A DNA stretch of 64,000 nt from an uncultured Bacteroidales bacterium (GTDB taxonomy: Bacteria > Bacteroidota > Bacteroidia > Bacteroidales > F082), in the NCBI GenBank assembly GCA_947303395.1, contig CAMYYD010000006.1:62001-126000 (forward strand). The letters are read 5' to 3'. A program made the translations under genes and the position numbers. The first letter of the stretch is position 1; every line of letters begins with the position of its first letter. The notes beneath the pieces were generated by a model that saw only the letters and a program-made list of their open reading frames with translations, made no database searches and was not told the origin of the DNA. Positions 52,495-60,748 of this stretch are shown piece by piece.

Positions 52495-54267
52495 ATGAAA
52501 AATAACGGCATCAGTAAAACGACGATTTCCGAAGCGACAAGTCGCAACTGGAAACGGCTGCATTCTAATGGCAGCGGACGACTGATGTCACGTGCGAATA
52601 AACAGCTCTCAACAAAGACTATTGTTCCGATTGAATATTTCTCTAATAAAGATAATATAGCTGATATTCAACGCTTTGTGGCTTATTGCAAGGAACAAGG
52701 TTATAAAGTTGAATATGTGCTATTTTCAGTGGGCGTGAGGCTTCTGAAAAAGGCTGGACTTCTTGAGAAGGCACATGTGGCGGCAGTTTTAAAAGCAACG
52801 GCAAGCTCAGAGTTCTCTGATAGTTTAATTCTGCCGCCACTTCCTTCAAATGAAACCGACCTTCTCGGCTTGCTCTATCAATGCTTCCTTCTCGAAGGCG
52901 AAAAAAACCGCAAAGGCTCGTATTACACTCCTTCCGAAGTCGCCAGAAACATGGTCAAAAACCTCGATTTTTCGAAAGGTCAGACCTTTTTCGATCCTTG
53001 CTGCGGCTCAGGATCTTTTATTTTGGCTCTTGAAGGCGCTTCACCGTCTCAAATCTTCGCTTGCGACAACGACCCCATCGCCGTGATGATAGCAAAAATC
53101 AATCTTTTGCTCAAATTCCCTAACGAAGTCTTTGAACCTCAAATAGTTTGCTGTGATTATCTTAACGCTTCTAATGCCGTTAACGCCCTTAATGACCTTA
53201 AGGCAAATTACATCATCAGCAACCCTCCCTGGGGCGCGGTCATTTTTGATTCTTCAGGAAATCCAATTTCCACCAAGGAAAGCTTCTCCTTCTTCTTTGA
53301 AAAAGCCTTTCAACAGCTTGAAAATGAAGGAATTATCCGCTTTTTATTGCCTGAATCAATCTTAAATGTGAAATCTCACCGCAATTTCCGCAAGTTTCTG
53401 TTGGAAAACACTGAGATTCAGTCGATTACAAAGTATCCAGGGACATTTTCGGGGGTGCAGACGAGGTATATCGACATTCAATGTGCTTGTCATTTCAACC
53501 GAAGCAAAATGAAATGGAGCGAAGCGGAGAAATCCTTGTTTCCCAGAAACATTCTATTGTTTACGTTCAAAGAGGATTTCTCGACTCCATTTCATTCCGC
53601 TCTAAATGACAAAGAATCTCGTTCTGTTTCAAAAGACGCGTTCTATCTCACTAAAAACCTGAATTTCAATCTGTTATCCGCTTCTGATCTCGAAAAAGTT
53701 CAGAAAATCCTTGCAAAAGGCAAGTATACTTTAAAGGATAGCATTTGGGCTTTGGGCGTCATCACAGGAGACAATAAAAACAAGGTGAAAAACCGTCAGG
53801 GTAGGGGATTGGAACCGATTTACACAGGTAAAGAAATCGAGGCATATACTTTGAAACAGCCTCGTAAATATATAAAATACGAACGTTCTGATTTTCAACA
53901 GGTTGCAAAAGATGAAATCTATGGTGCCGACGAGAAGCTAGTTTACAAATTCATCTCAAAAAATCTTGTTTTTGCCTACGATAACCACAAAAGTCTGTTC
54001 CTCAACAGTGCAAACATATTGATTCCTAAAATCCCTGGAATGTCAATAAAAACCGTGCTCGCGTTCCTTAATAGTGAACTGTTCAAATTCCTCTACAAAT
54101 CACTCTTCGGGGAGATAAAAATCCTTAAAGGAAACCTGATGGAGCTGCCATTTCCTGAAATTTCAGCAGAAACAGATAAAAAGTTGACCGAATTGGTTGA
54201 TGAGGTGCTAAATGGAAACAAGGAAGCGATAAAAAAGATTGATAACGTGATATTTAACTTTTTTTAA
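52495..54267 (+). CDS. N6-adenine DNA methyltransferase, solitary (type I/IIG-like)
   Basis: This is a 590-residue protein. A helical N-terminal part (about 1-130) is followed by a class I methyltransferase domain with GSYYTPSEVA, the SAM motif FFDPCCGSGSFIL, FACDNDPIAVMIA and the catalytic NPPW at 243-246 (ISNPPWGA). A TaqI-like C-terminal specificity region (about 390-575; IKYERSDFQ, LNSANILIPKIPG, KGNLMELPFP) follows. This suggests sequence-specific N6-adenine methylation with built-in target recognition. No restriction endonuclease is adjacent, so it is either an orphan methylase or part of an uncharacterised defence module. Confidence 0.85.
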   Translation: MKNNGISKTTISEATSRNWKRLHSNGSGRLMSRANKQLSTKTIVPIEYFSNKDNIADIQRFVAYCKEQGYKVEYVLFSVGVRLLKKAGLLEKAHVAAVLKATASSEFSDSLILPPLPSNETDLLGLLYQCFLLEGEKNRKGSYYTPSEVARNMVKNLDFSKGQTFFDPCCGSGSFILALEGASPSQIFACDNDPIAVMIAKINLLLKFPNEVFEPQIVCCDYLNASNAVNALNDLKANYIISNPPWGAVIFDSSGNPISTKESFSFFFEKAFQQLENEGIIRFLLPESILNVKSHRNFRKFLLENTEIQSITKYPGTFSGVQTRYIDIQCACHFNRSKMKWSEAEKSLFPRNILLFTFKEDFSTPFHSALNDKESRSVSKDAFYLTKNLNFNLLSASDLEKVQKILAKGKYTLKDSIWALGVITGDNKNKVKNRQGRGLEPIYTGKEIEAYTLKQPRKYIKYERSDFQQVAKDEIYGADEKLVYKFISKNLVFAYDNHKSLFLNSANILIPKIPGMSIKTVLAFLNSELFKFLYKSLFGEIKILKGNLMELPFPEISAETDKKLTELVDEVLNGNKEAIKKIDNVIFNFF

Positions 54268-54280
54268 TACATACAACTTA

Positions 54281-54357
54281 AAGTTTCAATACCATACATA
54301 AAATCAGACCTTGCGTTAAGCTGAAAAACAGTCTGATTGTTGTATGGTATTGAAACT
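54281..54357. repeat. Long inverted repeat with CRISPR-repeat-like ends
   Basis: Two arms of about 27 bases (54282-54309 and 54331-54357) are inverse copies with one mismatch and one indel, around a loop of about 21 bases. The right arm ends TGTATGGTATTGAAACT and the left begins AGTTTCAATACCATACA. It lies between convergent genes and covers the stop codon of the NlpC/P60 gene. It may be a terminator-type hairpin. The ATTGAAAC end resembles CRISPR repeats of type I-B/III, but there are no spacers or cas genes. Confidence 0.7.
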
Positions 54358-55051
54358 AAATCCTTTTTATTGTGCTTAAAAAGTGTGTATGCTTCCCTAA
54401 TTCCTTATTAAAAATACCGGTTTGATCTAATGAGTCAATCCGTACCTTTCCGGAAGCGTGGATGATTTTTTCACCATCCAAAATAATGCCTACATGCACA
54501 ATCTTATGCTCTGTATTCTCAAAAAACGCCAAGTCTCCAGGCTGCGCTTCCGCCAGAAAATACACGTCTTCACCGCATTCTACCTGTTGTGAGGCATCAC
54601 GCGGCAACTTGATTCCTATGGTTTTTGCGCAAAGTTGCACGAAAGCTGAGCAGTCAATGCCGAAAACAGTTCTTCCGCCCCAGCGATATGGCACGTCAAG
54701 TAACAATAAAGCATTGTTAATGAAACTGTTAGCCTCGATGCAGCACTTGTCTTTGGAATAAATAGTAGTTCCAAATGTCAGAACCTTAGAATCATACAAC
54801 TCGACTGGTTTGTTTATTACATAAGAATCCATCGTGGCGAGCGAACGATACGCATCTTCTTGAATCTCAAAGTGTTGCAGACTCCTGATCCAGCCTTCGT
54901 AACCGTCATATTCCATTTTTATATAAAGCCAGTCACCGCTCGTTTCCAAGACTTCATAAAGGTCGTTGAACAACAATTCGGTCACAAGTTCGCTCTCGTG
55001 ATGGGGCTCTTTTCTTACAGGTATTGCCGATAAAGTGCAGATTCCAAACAT
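54356..55051 (-). CDS. NlpC/P60 (C40) family peptidase with SH3 domains
   Basis: This is a 231-residue protein. One or two bacterial SH3-like domains (about 1-115; GDWLYIKMEYDGYEGWI) precede a C40 peptidase domain with catalytic Cys134 (GIDCSAFVQ), His186 (VHVGII) and a third polar residue near HASGK. This matches the dipeptidyl-peptidase VI / gamma-D-glutamyl-L-diamino acid endopeptidase group, which trims peptidoglycan-derived peptides. No signal peptide is visible, so it probably acts in the cytoplasm on recycled muropeptides. It shares a divergent promoter region with the HD gene. Confidence 0.88.
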   Translation of the reverse strand: MFGICTLSAIPVRKEPHHESELVTELLFNDLYEVLETSGDWLYIKMEYDGYEGWIRSLQHFEIQEDAYRSLATMDSYVINKPVELYDSKVLTFGTTIYSKDKCCIEANSFINNALLLLDVPYRWGGRTVFGIDCSAFVQLCAKTIGIKLPRDASQQVECGEDVYFLAEAQPGDLAFFENTEHKIVHVGIILDGEKIIHASGKVRIDSLDQTGIFNKELGKHTHFLSTIKRI

Positions 55052-55068
55052 ATTTGAAACTTTTTTTG

Positions 55069-55097
55069 CAAAGTTACAAGAATTTTTCGTACTTTTA
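55069..55097. promoter_or_regulatory. Divergent promoter region, NlpC/P60 / 7TM-HD genes
   Basis: On the minus strand TAACTTTG (55076-55069) is a perfect -7 box for the NlpC/P60 gene. On the plus strand TACTTTTA (55090-55097) is a weaker TAnnTTTG-like box for the HD gene, with TTTTG at 55064-55068 as its -33. The layout resembles the interlocked pair at 42603-42636. Confidence 0.55.
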
Positions 55098-55154
55098 CAA
55101 GTTAAAATAATTTGTTTTGAAACAATTGCTTATTCAAGTTGTAAATTATTGATT

Positions 55155-57218
55155 ATGAGTAAGATAAAAGATATAGCTGAAAAGATCCGCCATTCTTATT
55201 ACAGCATTATTAAAGTTATGGCTTTCGTTTTGTCGCTGCTTATCGTCGTGATGTTGATGCCGCGAAACATAAAATTTAAATATGAATACCAGAAATTGCG
55301 CCCGTGGCCGCACGAGAGTCTCTACGCACCGTTCAACTTCCCGATTTATAAGTCGGATGAAACAGTGAAAAAGGAGAAAGAAGAGGCATTGCGTAACGTC
55401 GAACCGATTTTTGTTTTTGATGTTCTCGGTACCGAAAACGGTCGCGAAAAACTGCTCAAAGACTTTGAGACTCAATGGGTTGATACTATCGGTGACAAGG
55501 ATTATTATGAGAATCTTATTCTGAACACTTACGACCATATCGAAAACAGCGGCGTTGTGGCTAAAAACGACCGCACCAACAATTTCAAAGGCGAGGAGAC
55601 TGTCGTGGTGGTGCGAAACAAGGTGCAAACCAAGTGCAAATACGACGATTTGAACACCATGGCTACGGCTTCGGCTTACATCCAAAGCCAACTGGTGAAT
55701 ATCTCTGATTATAAGACTATGCAATTGATTAACAATCTATTACATAACTCTTTGCGTCAGAATGTTATTTACTCTGAAAGTATGACCAAGCAGGCCGAGA
55801 AGATGGCGGTCGACAATATCATGCTGACATTCGGCATGGTTCAGAAAGATGAGCTTATCATTATGGAAGGTGAAATTGTTACTGAAGATAGGTATCAGAT
55901 TATCAATTCATTACAACGTGAATACGCAGATATTACCGCAAATAATTTCTTCAGCAGAAACTTCATGCTTTATGGTCAGCTTCTGCTTGTGGGCATCGTG
56001 TTCATTGCTTTGTACCTGACTCTCAGGATTTTACGTCCTGATGTCTTTGAACAGCTGCGTTACATCAACTTGATCCTGCTGCTGATGCTGGTGACAATTG
56101 TACCGTCATTCCTGCTTCTGAAATTCGCTCCTGAGTTCATCTACCTGATGCCGGTGGCAATCATGGCAATGCTTCTGATGACTTTCTTCGACGCGCGAAT
56201 CTCGATCATTGTGCAGGTTATGACGTTGATAATCATAAGCTTGGCGGTGCCTAACCCGTTCCAGTATTTCTTCGTGCAGCTGCTCGTGTCGTTTGTCGCG
56301 ATCTTCAGCATGACAAAACGTACCCGTCGTGCGAGTTATTTCGGAACCTCTCTGGCGGTTTTCGTGACATATCTGGTGGTTTATCTCGGCATGATGCTGA
56401 TTTATGACGGCGGTTTCGACTCGTTCAGCTGGAAATCAATAATCATTTACGCTGGAAACGCCTTCTTTACCATGCTTACTCTGCCACTGGCGTTTCTCTT
56501 CGAGCGTGTGTTTGGTTTCGTTACCGACCTTTCTTTACTCGAATTAAGCAACACCAACAGTCCGCTGCTGCGAAAACTGGCGTCGGAGGCTCCAGGTACG
56601 TTCCAGCATGTGATGCAGGTGGCCGACCTTTGCGAGGAGGTCATATATAATATAGGTGGCAACCCATTGCTCGTCCGTACAGGCGCAATGTATCACGACA
56701 TCGGAAAGACCCGCAATCCTTTCTATTTTATTGAAAATCAGAATGGTAAGTACAATCCGCACGACGATGTCTCAAATACTGAGAGCGCTCAGATTATCAT
56801 CAGCCATGTGCTTGACGGCATTGAGATTTGTCGTGAATATCGTATCCCTGAGCAGATTATCGACTTTGTGAGAACGCATCACGGAACGCGTCGTACTGAG
56901 TATTTTTATCAGATGGAATTGCGCGAAAACCCTGATGGCGTTGACGAAGAAGAGTTTAAATATCCTGGTCCTGTGCCGTTCTCCAAGGAGACAGCAGTGC
57001 TTATGATGTGCGATGCGGTGGAGGCTGCTTCACGAAGCATGCAAAATAAAACAGAAGAGTCGCTCAACAAACTCGTCGACAACATCATAGACGGCCAGAT
57101 GAAAGCAAATCAGTTTGACAACACCAACATCACTTTCCACGACATCACCACAACGAAGAAAGTGCTGAAAAAGAAGCTGATGAACATCTATCACGTGCGC
57201 ATCGCTTATCCTGATTAA
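55155..57218 (+). CDS. 7TM-HD phosphohydrolase (PgpH/YqfF-like, c-di-AMP phosphodiesterase family)
   Basis: This is a 687-residue inner-membrane protein. One TM (about 20-37) is followed by an extracytoplasmic 7TMR-HDED domain (about 45-270), seven TM helices (about 280-470) and a C-terminal HD domain. The HD metal ligands are visible: FQHVMQVADL, H514-D515 in MYHDIGK, ISHVLDG, RTHHGT and MMCDAVEAA. Relatives hydrolyse cyclic di-AMP to pApA. I use the ATG at 55155; earlier in-frame ATGs precede or overlap the promoter. The substrate is inferred from family membership. Confidence 0.9.
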   Translation: MSKIKDIAEKIRHSYYSIIKVMAFVLSLLIVVMLMPRNIKFKYEYQKLRPWPHESLYAPFNFPIYKSDETVKKEKEEALRNVEPIFVFDVLGTENGREKLLKDFETQWVDTIGDKDYYENLILNTYDHIENSGVVAKNDRTNNFKGEETVVVVRNKVQTKCKYDDLNTMATASAYIQSQLVNISDYKTMQLINNLLHNSLRQNVIYSESMTKQAEKMAVDNIMLTFGMVQKDELIIMEGEIVTEDRYQIINSLQREYADITANNFFSRNFMLYGQLLLVGIVFIALYLTLRILRPDVFEQLRYINLILLLMLVTIVPSFLLLKFAPEFIYLMPVAIMAMLLMTFFDARISIIVQVMTLIIISLAVPNPFQYFFVQLLVSFVAIFSMTKRTRRASYFGTSLAVFVTYLVVYLGMMLIYDGGFDSFSWKSIIIYAGNAFFTMLTLPLAFLFERVFGFVTDLSLLELSNTNSPLLRKLASEAPGTFQHVMQVADLCEEVIYNIGGNPLLVRTGAMYHDIGKTRNPFYFIENQNGKYNPHDDVSNTESAQIIISHVLDGIEICREYRIPEQIIDFVRTHHGTRRTEYFYQMELRENPDGVDEEEFKYPGPVPFSKETAVLMMCDAVEAASRSMQNKTEESLNKLVDNIIDGQMKANQFDNTNITFHDITTTKKVLKKKLMNIYHVRIAYPD

Positions 57219-57244
57219 TTTTGACTAATTTGAAAATAAATATC

Positions 57245-57745
57245 ATGAAAAAATTATTTCTCGTTTTAATCGTCGCTTCAGCGCTGTTGACATCATGCAA
57301 ATGTTCGCATAAAGATGACAATTCTGATAACAAACAAGTTGAAAAATCAGAAGTAACAAATTCAGAATCAACTACTAACGAAAAATCATACGTTAAGGTG
57401 ATGTCTTATAAAGACTTCGTAAAAAACGTGTGGGATTTCGAGGCAAATGCCAACGAATTCACCTTTAAAGGTAACAAACCTTGCGTGATTGACTTCTATG
57501 CGACATGGTGCGGTCCATGCAAAATGGTCGCTCCGATTTTGGAAAAATTGGCCAAGGAATACGATGGCAAAGTAGATTTCTACAAAGTTGACACCGACAA
57601 GGAGCAAAAACTCGCTATGATATTGAAAATCGAGTATTTGCCGACGGTTTTCTTTGCCAAAGACGATGCCCAACCTGAAAAATCGGTCGGAGCAAAAGAC
57701 GAGGCATTTTTCCGTGCACAAATAAACAAGATGTTAAGTGAATAA
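57245..57745 (+). CDS. Thioredoxin-family lipoprotein
   Basis: This is a 166-residue protein with a lipoprotein signal (MKKLFLVLIVASALLTSC, lipidated Cys18), a polar linker rich in S, N and E (about 19-50), and a thioredoxin fold with the active site ATWCGPCKMVAP and the cis-proline in YLPTVFF. It is probably tethered to a periplasmic membrane face, where it reduces or isomerises disulfides. The ATG at 57245 is preferred because it starts the lipoprotein signal. The WbqC-family gene begins within its last codons. Confidence 0.9.
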   Translation: MKKLFLVLIVASALLTSCKCSHKDDNSDNKQVEKSEVTNSESTTNEKSYVKVMSYKDFVKNVWDFEANANEFTFKGNKPCVIDFYATWCGPCKMVAPILEKLAKEYDGKVDFYKVDTDKEQKLAMILKIEYLPTVFFAKDDAQPEKSVGAKDEAFFRAQINKMLSE

Positions 57746-58364
57746 CATTTTTCCGACATCTTATCTTACTGATATTCAGTATATTGCACTGTTTTTGAAA
57801 AATGATGCGCCCAAGATTGAATTGTTCGAAACGTATCAGAAACAATCGTGTCGCACTCGCTGTAACGTCATGACTGCCAATGGCTTACAAACTTTGACTG
57901 TTCCAATTGTCAAAACCAACGGCAATCATACGATGACGAAGGATATCGCGATAAGCTACAAGGAACCGTGGCAGCAGATTCATCAGCGTTGCCTGGAAGC
58001 GGCATATCGCAAAACGCCTTATTTTGAGTACTATTTTCCATATCTCGAGAAGGCTTTTTCGACCAGATTCGACAGACTCGTCGATCTTAATGAGTTTTGT
58101 CTGAAGTTTATTCTTAAAACATTGAAAATCAATAAAGAAATCCTTTATACTGAAGATTTTGAACCAATTTCTGATACTAACGATTATCGCATTTCCTTAT
58201 CGAAATGGTCGCCTGAAATGACTGATTTTCCTAAGTATTATCAGGTTTTTGAAGACCGACAGCCGTTCGTTTCGAATTTGTCAGTCATCGATTTGATTTT
58301 CAACGAAGGACCCGAGGCGGTTAACTACTTAGATGTCATTTCGAGCGTAGTCGAGAAATCTTAA
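57738..58364 (+). CDS. WbqC-family protein
   Basis: This is a 208-residue protein of the WbqC-like family, which is found in O-antigen and surface-glycan loci and has unclear enzymatic function. Family features are PTSYLTDIQYIALFLK near the N-terminus, CRTRCNVMTANG, the WQQIHQRCLEAAYRKTPYFEYYFPYLE block and the C-terminal YYQVFEDRQPFVSNLSVIDLIFNEGP. The start is a GTG at 57738, overlapping the thioredoxin gene by eight bases. The last nine residues (VISSVVEKS) come from a dispersed repeat (58334-58361), so the original C-terminus was probably near NEGPEAVNYL. Confidence 0.87.
   Translation: MNNIFPTSYLTDIQYIALFLKNDAPKIELFETYQKQSCRTRCNVMTANGLQTLTVPIVKTNGNHTMTKDIAISYKEPWQQIHQRCLEAAYRKTPYFEYYFPYLEKAFSTRFDRLVDLNEFCLKFILKTLKINKEILYTEDFEPISDTNDYRISLSKWSPEMTDFPKYYQVFEDRQPFVSNLSVIDLIFNEGPEAVNYLDVISSVVEKS
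58334..58361. repeat. TGTCATTTCG element forming the WbqC C-terminus
   Basis: TGTCATTTCGAGCGTAGTCG continues into AGAAATCT and matches the arms at 32311-32369. It is in frame with the WbqC-family gene and runs to its stop codon. Confidence 0.7.
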
Positions 58365-58391
58365 TTTTTTTTAACTTTTTAATTAATTTTG

Positions 58392-58399
58392 TATATTTG
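58392..58399 (+). promoter_or_regulatory. -7 box of the DHS-like / hutI / ftcD operon
   Basis: TATATTTG is a perfect TAnnTTTG element about 45 bases before the ATG at 58444. No clear -33 TTG is seen. Confidence 0.6.
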
Positions 58400-58443
58400 C
58401 AGATTGTAATTATTCGAAATTTTAACATAAAAAACTAAATATC

Positions 58444-59496
58444 ATGGCAAGAAAACTTGAAAAGAAAGACTTATTGAAGAATGTCGTGAAGCACATCGAC
58501 ATCAAGAAGTACGACTCAACAGAAATCATCGACGCAATGCGTGAAATGTCGTTCACATCACGCGACACAGCCCGCGCCGCCGACATTTTGATGATGATGG
58601 TGAAAGAGAAATCATGCACCAACATCCTCACATTGGCTGGTTCAACCTCAGCAGCAGGCTGTATGCAGGTTTACGTCGACATGGTTCGCAACAAAATGAT
58701 TGACGTCGTCGTTTCAACAGGCGCTTCAGTCATCGACATGGACCTCTTCGAGGCTCTCGGTTTCAAACATTATATCGGTGAAAAAGAGAACGTGGTGCCG
58801 GATACAAAACTCCGCGAACTATACATCGACCGTATTTACGACACATATATCGACGAGGAACAGCTTCAGGTGTGCGACCACGCTACATACGAGCTCGCCA
58901 ACATCCTCGAGCCACGTCCGTATTCATCACGCGAGTTCTTGTGGAACCTTGGAAAATGGCTGCATGAAGGCCACGGTGTGAAGAAAGACAGTCTCATCCA
59001 GACATGCTACGAGTGCGGCGTCCCGATGTTCTGCCCAGCATTCTCAGATTCTTCAGCAGGTTTCGGTATTGGTCTGCACCAGTGGGAGCGCAAGAAAGCC
59101 GGTAAACCATACGTGAGCATCGACTCAGTGGCCGACTTCCTTGAGTTGACAGAAATCAAGATGGCTGCTCCACAAACAGGTTTGTTTATGGTCGGTGGCG
59201 GTACTCCTAAGAACTTCGCTCAGGACACCGTCGTCTGCGCTGAAATTCTCGGTCACGAGGTGCCAATGCACAAATACGCTATCCAGATCACCGTTGCTGA
59301 CGTCCGCGATGGCGCTTGCTCATCATCAACACTGCTCGAAGCAGGTTCATGGGGCAAGGTTAGCGAGAAACTCCAGCAGATGGTCTACGCCGAAGGTACA
59401 ACCGTCATCCCGATGATTGCATCTTACGTTTACCATAACGGTCCATGGAAGAAACGTGAATACAAGAACTGGCAAAATATTTACAAGAATAAATAA
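58444..59496 (+). CDS. Deoxyhypusine-synthase-like protein
   Basis: This is a 350-residue NAD-dependent enzyme of the deoxyhypusine synthase family. It shows LTLAGSTSAAGCMQVYVDMV (nucleotide-binding part), VVVSTGASVIDMDLFEALG, the GLFMVGGGTPKNF loop and the catalytic-lysine segment GSWGKVSEK, with Lys305 matching the lysine that forms the imine in eukaryotic DHS. Bacteria lack eIF5A, and bacterial members act in polyamine metabolism (homospermidine/spermidine-type aminobutyl transfer) or have unknown roles. It overlaps hutI by one base (TAATG), linking it to histidine breakdown. The true substrate is unknown. Confidence 0.85.
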   Translation: MARKLEKKDLLKNVVKHIDIKKYDSTEIIDAMREMSFTSRDTARAADILMMMVKEKSCTNILTLAGSTSAAGCMQVYVDMVRNKMIDVVVSTGASVIDMDLFEALGFKHYIGEKENVVPDTKLRELYIDRIYDTYIDEEQLQVCDHATYELANILEPRPYSSREFLWNLGKWLHEGHGVKKDSLIQTCYECGVPMFCPAFSDSSAGFGIGLHQWERKKAGKPYVSIDSVADFLELTEIKMAAPQTGLFMVGGGTPKNFAQDTVVCAEILGHEVPMHKYAIQITVADVRDGACSSSTLLEAGSWGKVSEKLQQMVYAEGTTVIPMIASYVYHNGPWKKREYKNWQNIYKNK

Positions 59497-60740
59497 TGCT
59501 GATAATCAACATCAAAGAACTCTGTGGCATTGTCGAAGACGGCTCATTATGGAAGGCTGGTTCGGCGATGTCACAGGTGACTCGCATCAAGAACGCGTAC
59601 CTTTATATAAAAGGAAGCAAGATTGCCGACTATGGCGAGATGAGCTCTTCAAAATACCAGGAATATCTGGCAAAGGAGAAGAAAGTCGTCGATGCCAAAG
59701 GCGGTTTGGTCTTGCCAGCGTTCTGCGACTCGCACACCCATTTGGTGTATGCCAACTCGCGTGAAATGGAGTTTTGCGACAAGATCCGTGGCTTGAGCTA
59801 CGAGGAGATCGCAAAAAGAGGAGGAGGAATCCTCAACTCGGCAAAAGCCACAGCAGCTGCTAGCGAAGACGAGCTCTACGAGTCAGCTATACAGCGTCTC
59901 GACGAGATTATGCACATGGGAACTGGCGCCGTCGAAATCAAGAGCGGTTACGGTCTTACCACCGAAAGCGAGTTGAAGCTTCTGCGCGTGATTCGTCGCT
60001 TGAAAGAGAATTCTCCGATGACCATCAAGTCGAACTTTTTGGGCGCTCACGGCATCCCGATGGAATATCGCGGACATCAGGAAGACTATGTTGACCTTGT
60101 CATCAACGAGATGATTCCGCTTGTCGCGGCTGAGGATTTGGCAGATTTCATTGATGTTTTCTGCGACAAAGGTTTCTTCACCGTCGAAGACACCGAGCGC
60201 ATTTTGATGGCTGGCATCAAATACGGCATGCGCCCGAAGATCCACGCCAACGAGATGGCAGTGTCTGGTGGCGTGCAGGTAGGTGTTAAATACGGCGCTA
60301 TCTCCGTTGACCATCTCGAACAGATGGGAAAAGCTGAAATCGAGGCTTTGAAAGGCTCCGACACCATGCCGACGGTGCTTCCGGGCTGTGCGTTCTTCTT
60401 GAACTTGCCACTTTCACCAGTCCGCGATATGATTAATTCAGGTTTGCCGGTTGCAATGGCCTCCGACTTCAACCCTGGAACGTCGCCATCAGGCAATATG
60501 CAGTTTGTGCTCTCATGTGCATGCATCCGCTATCGCATGACACCGGAAGAGGCTTTGAATGCTACCACTTTAAACACCGCCTACGCCATGGATGTGGCTC
60601 ATGAGCTCGGCTCAATCACCAAAGGTAAGATCGCAAACGTGATGATTACCAAGCCGATGACGCAATTGGAGTTCATGCCGTATTATTATGGGGCTAACAA
60701 GGTTCAGGCAATGATTTTAAAAGGAAAAATAATTAAATAA
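59496..60740 (+). CDS. hutI: Imidazolonepropionase
   Basis: This is a 414-residue amidohydrolase that opens 4-imidazolone-5-propanoate to N-formimidoyl-L-glutamate in histidine degradation. Metal ligands are His80 and His82 (CDSHTHLVY), a later His in KIHANEMAVSGG and Asp in ASDFNPGTSPSGN. EIKSGYGLT and SVDHLEQMG are also typical. It is coupled to the DHS-like gene by TAATG and is followed eight bases later by ftcD, whose product uses its product. hutH and hutU are not in the window. Confidence 0.96.
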   Translation: MLIINIKELCGIVEDGSLWKAGSAMSQVTRIKNAYLYIKGSKIADYGEMSSSKYQEYLAKEKKVVDAKGGLVLPAFCDSHTHLVYANSREMEFCDKIRGLSYEEIAKRGGGILNSAKATAAASEDELYESAIQRLDEIMHMGTGAVEIKSGYGLTTESELKLLRVIRRLKENSPMTIKSNFLGAHGIPMEYRGHQEDYVDLVINEMIPLVAAEDLADFIDVFCDKGFFTVEDTERILMAGIKYGMRPKIHANEMAVSGGVQVGVKYGAISVDHLEQMGKAEIEALKGSDTMPTVLPGCAFFLNLPLSPVRDMINSGLPVAMASDFNPGTSPSGNMQFVLSCACIRYRMTPEEALNATTLNTAYAMDVAHELGSITKGKIANVMITKPMTQLEFMPYYYGANKVQAMILKGKIIK

Positions 60741-60748
60741 TCATACAA

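Noticed and set aside
54281..54357. CRISPR array
   Set aside because: Only two arms exist, in opposite orientation, with no spacer series and no cas genes in the window.
55035..55154. N-terminal extension of the 7TM-HD protein
   Set aside because: It covers the divergent promoter region, and the sequence from 55155 onward gives a normal family N-terminus.
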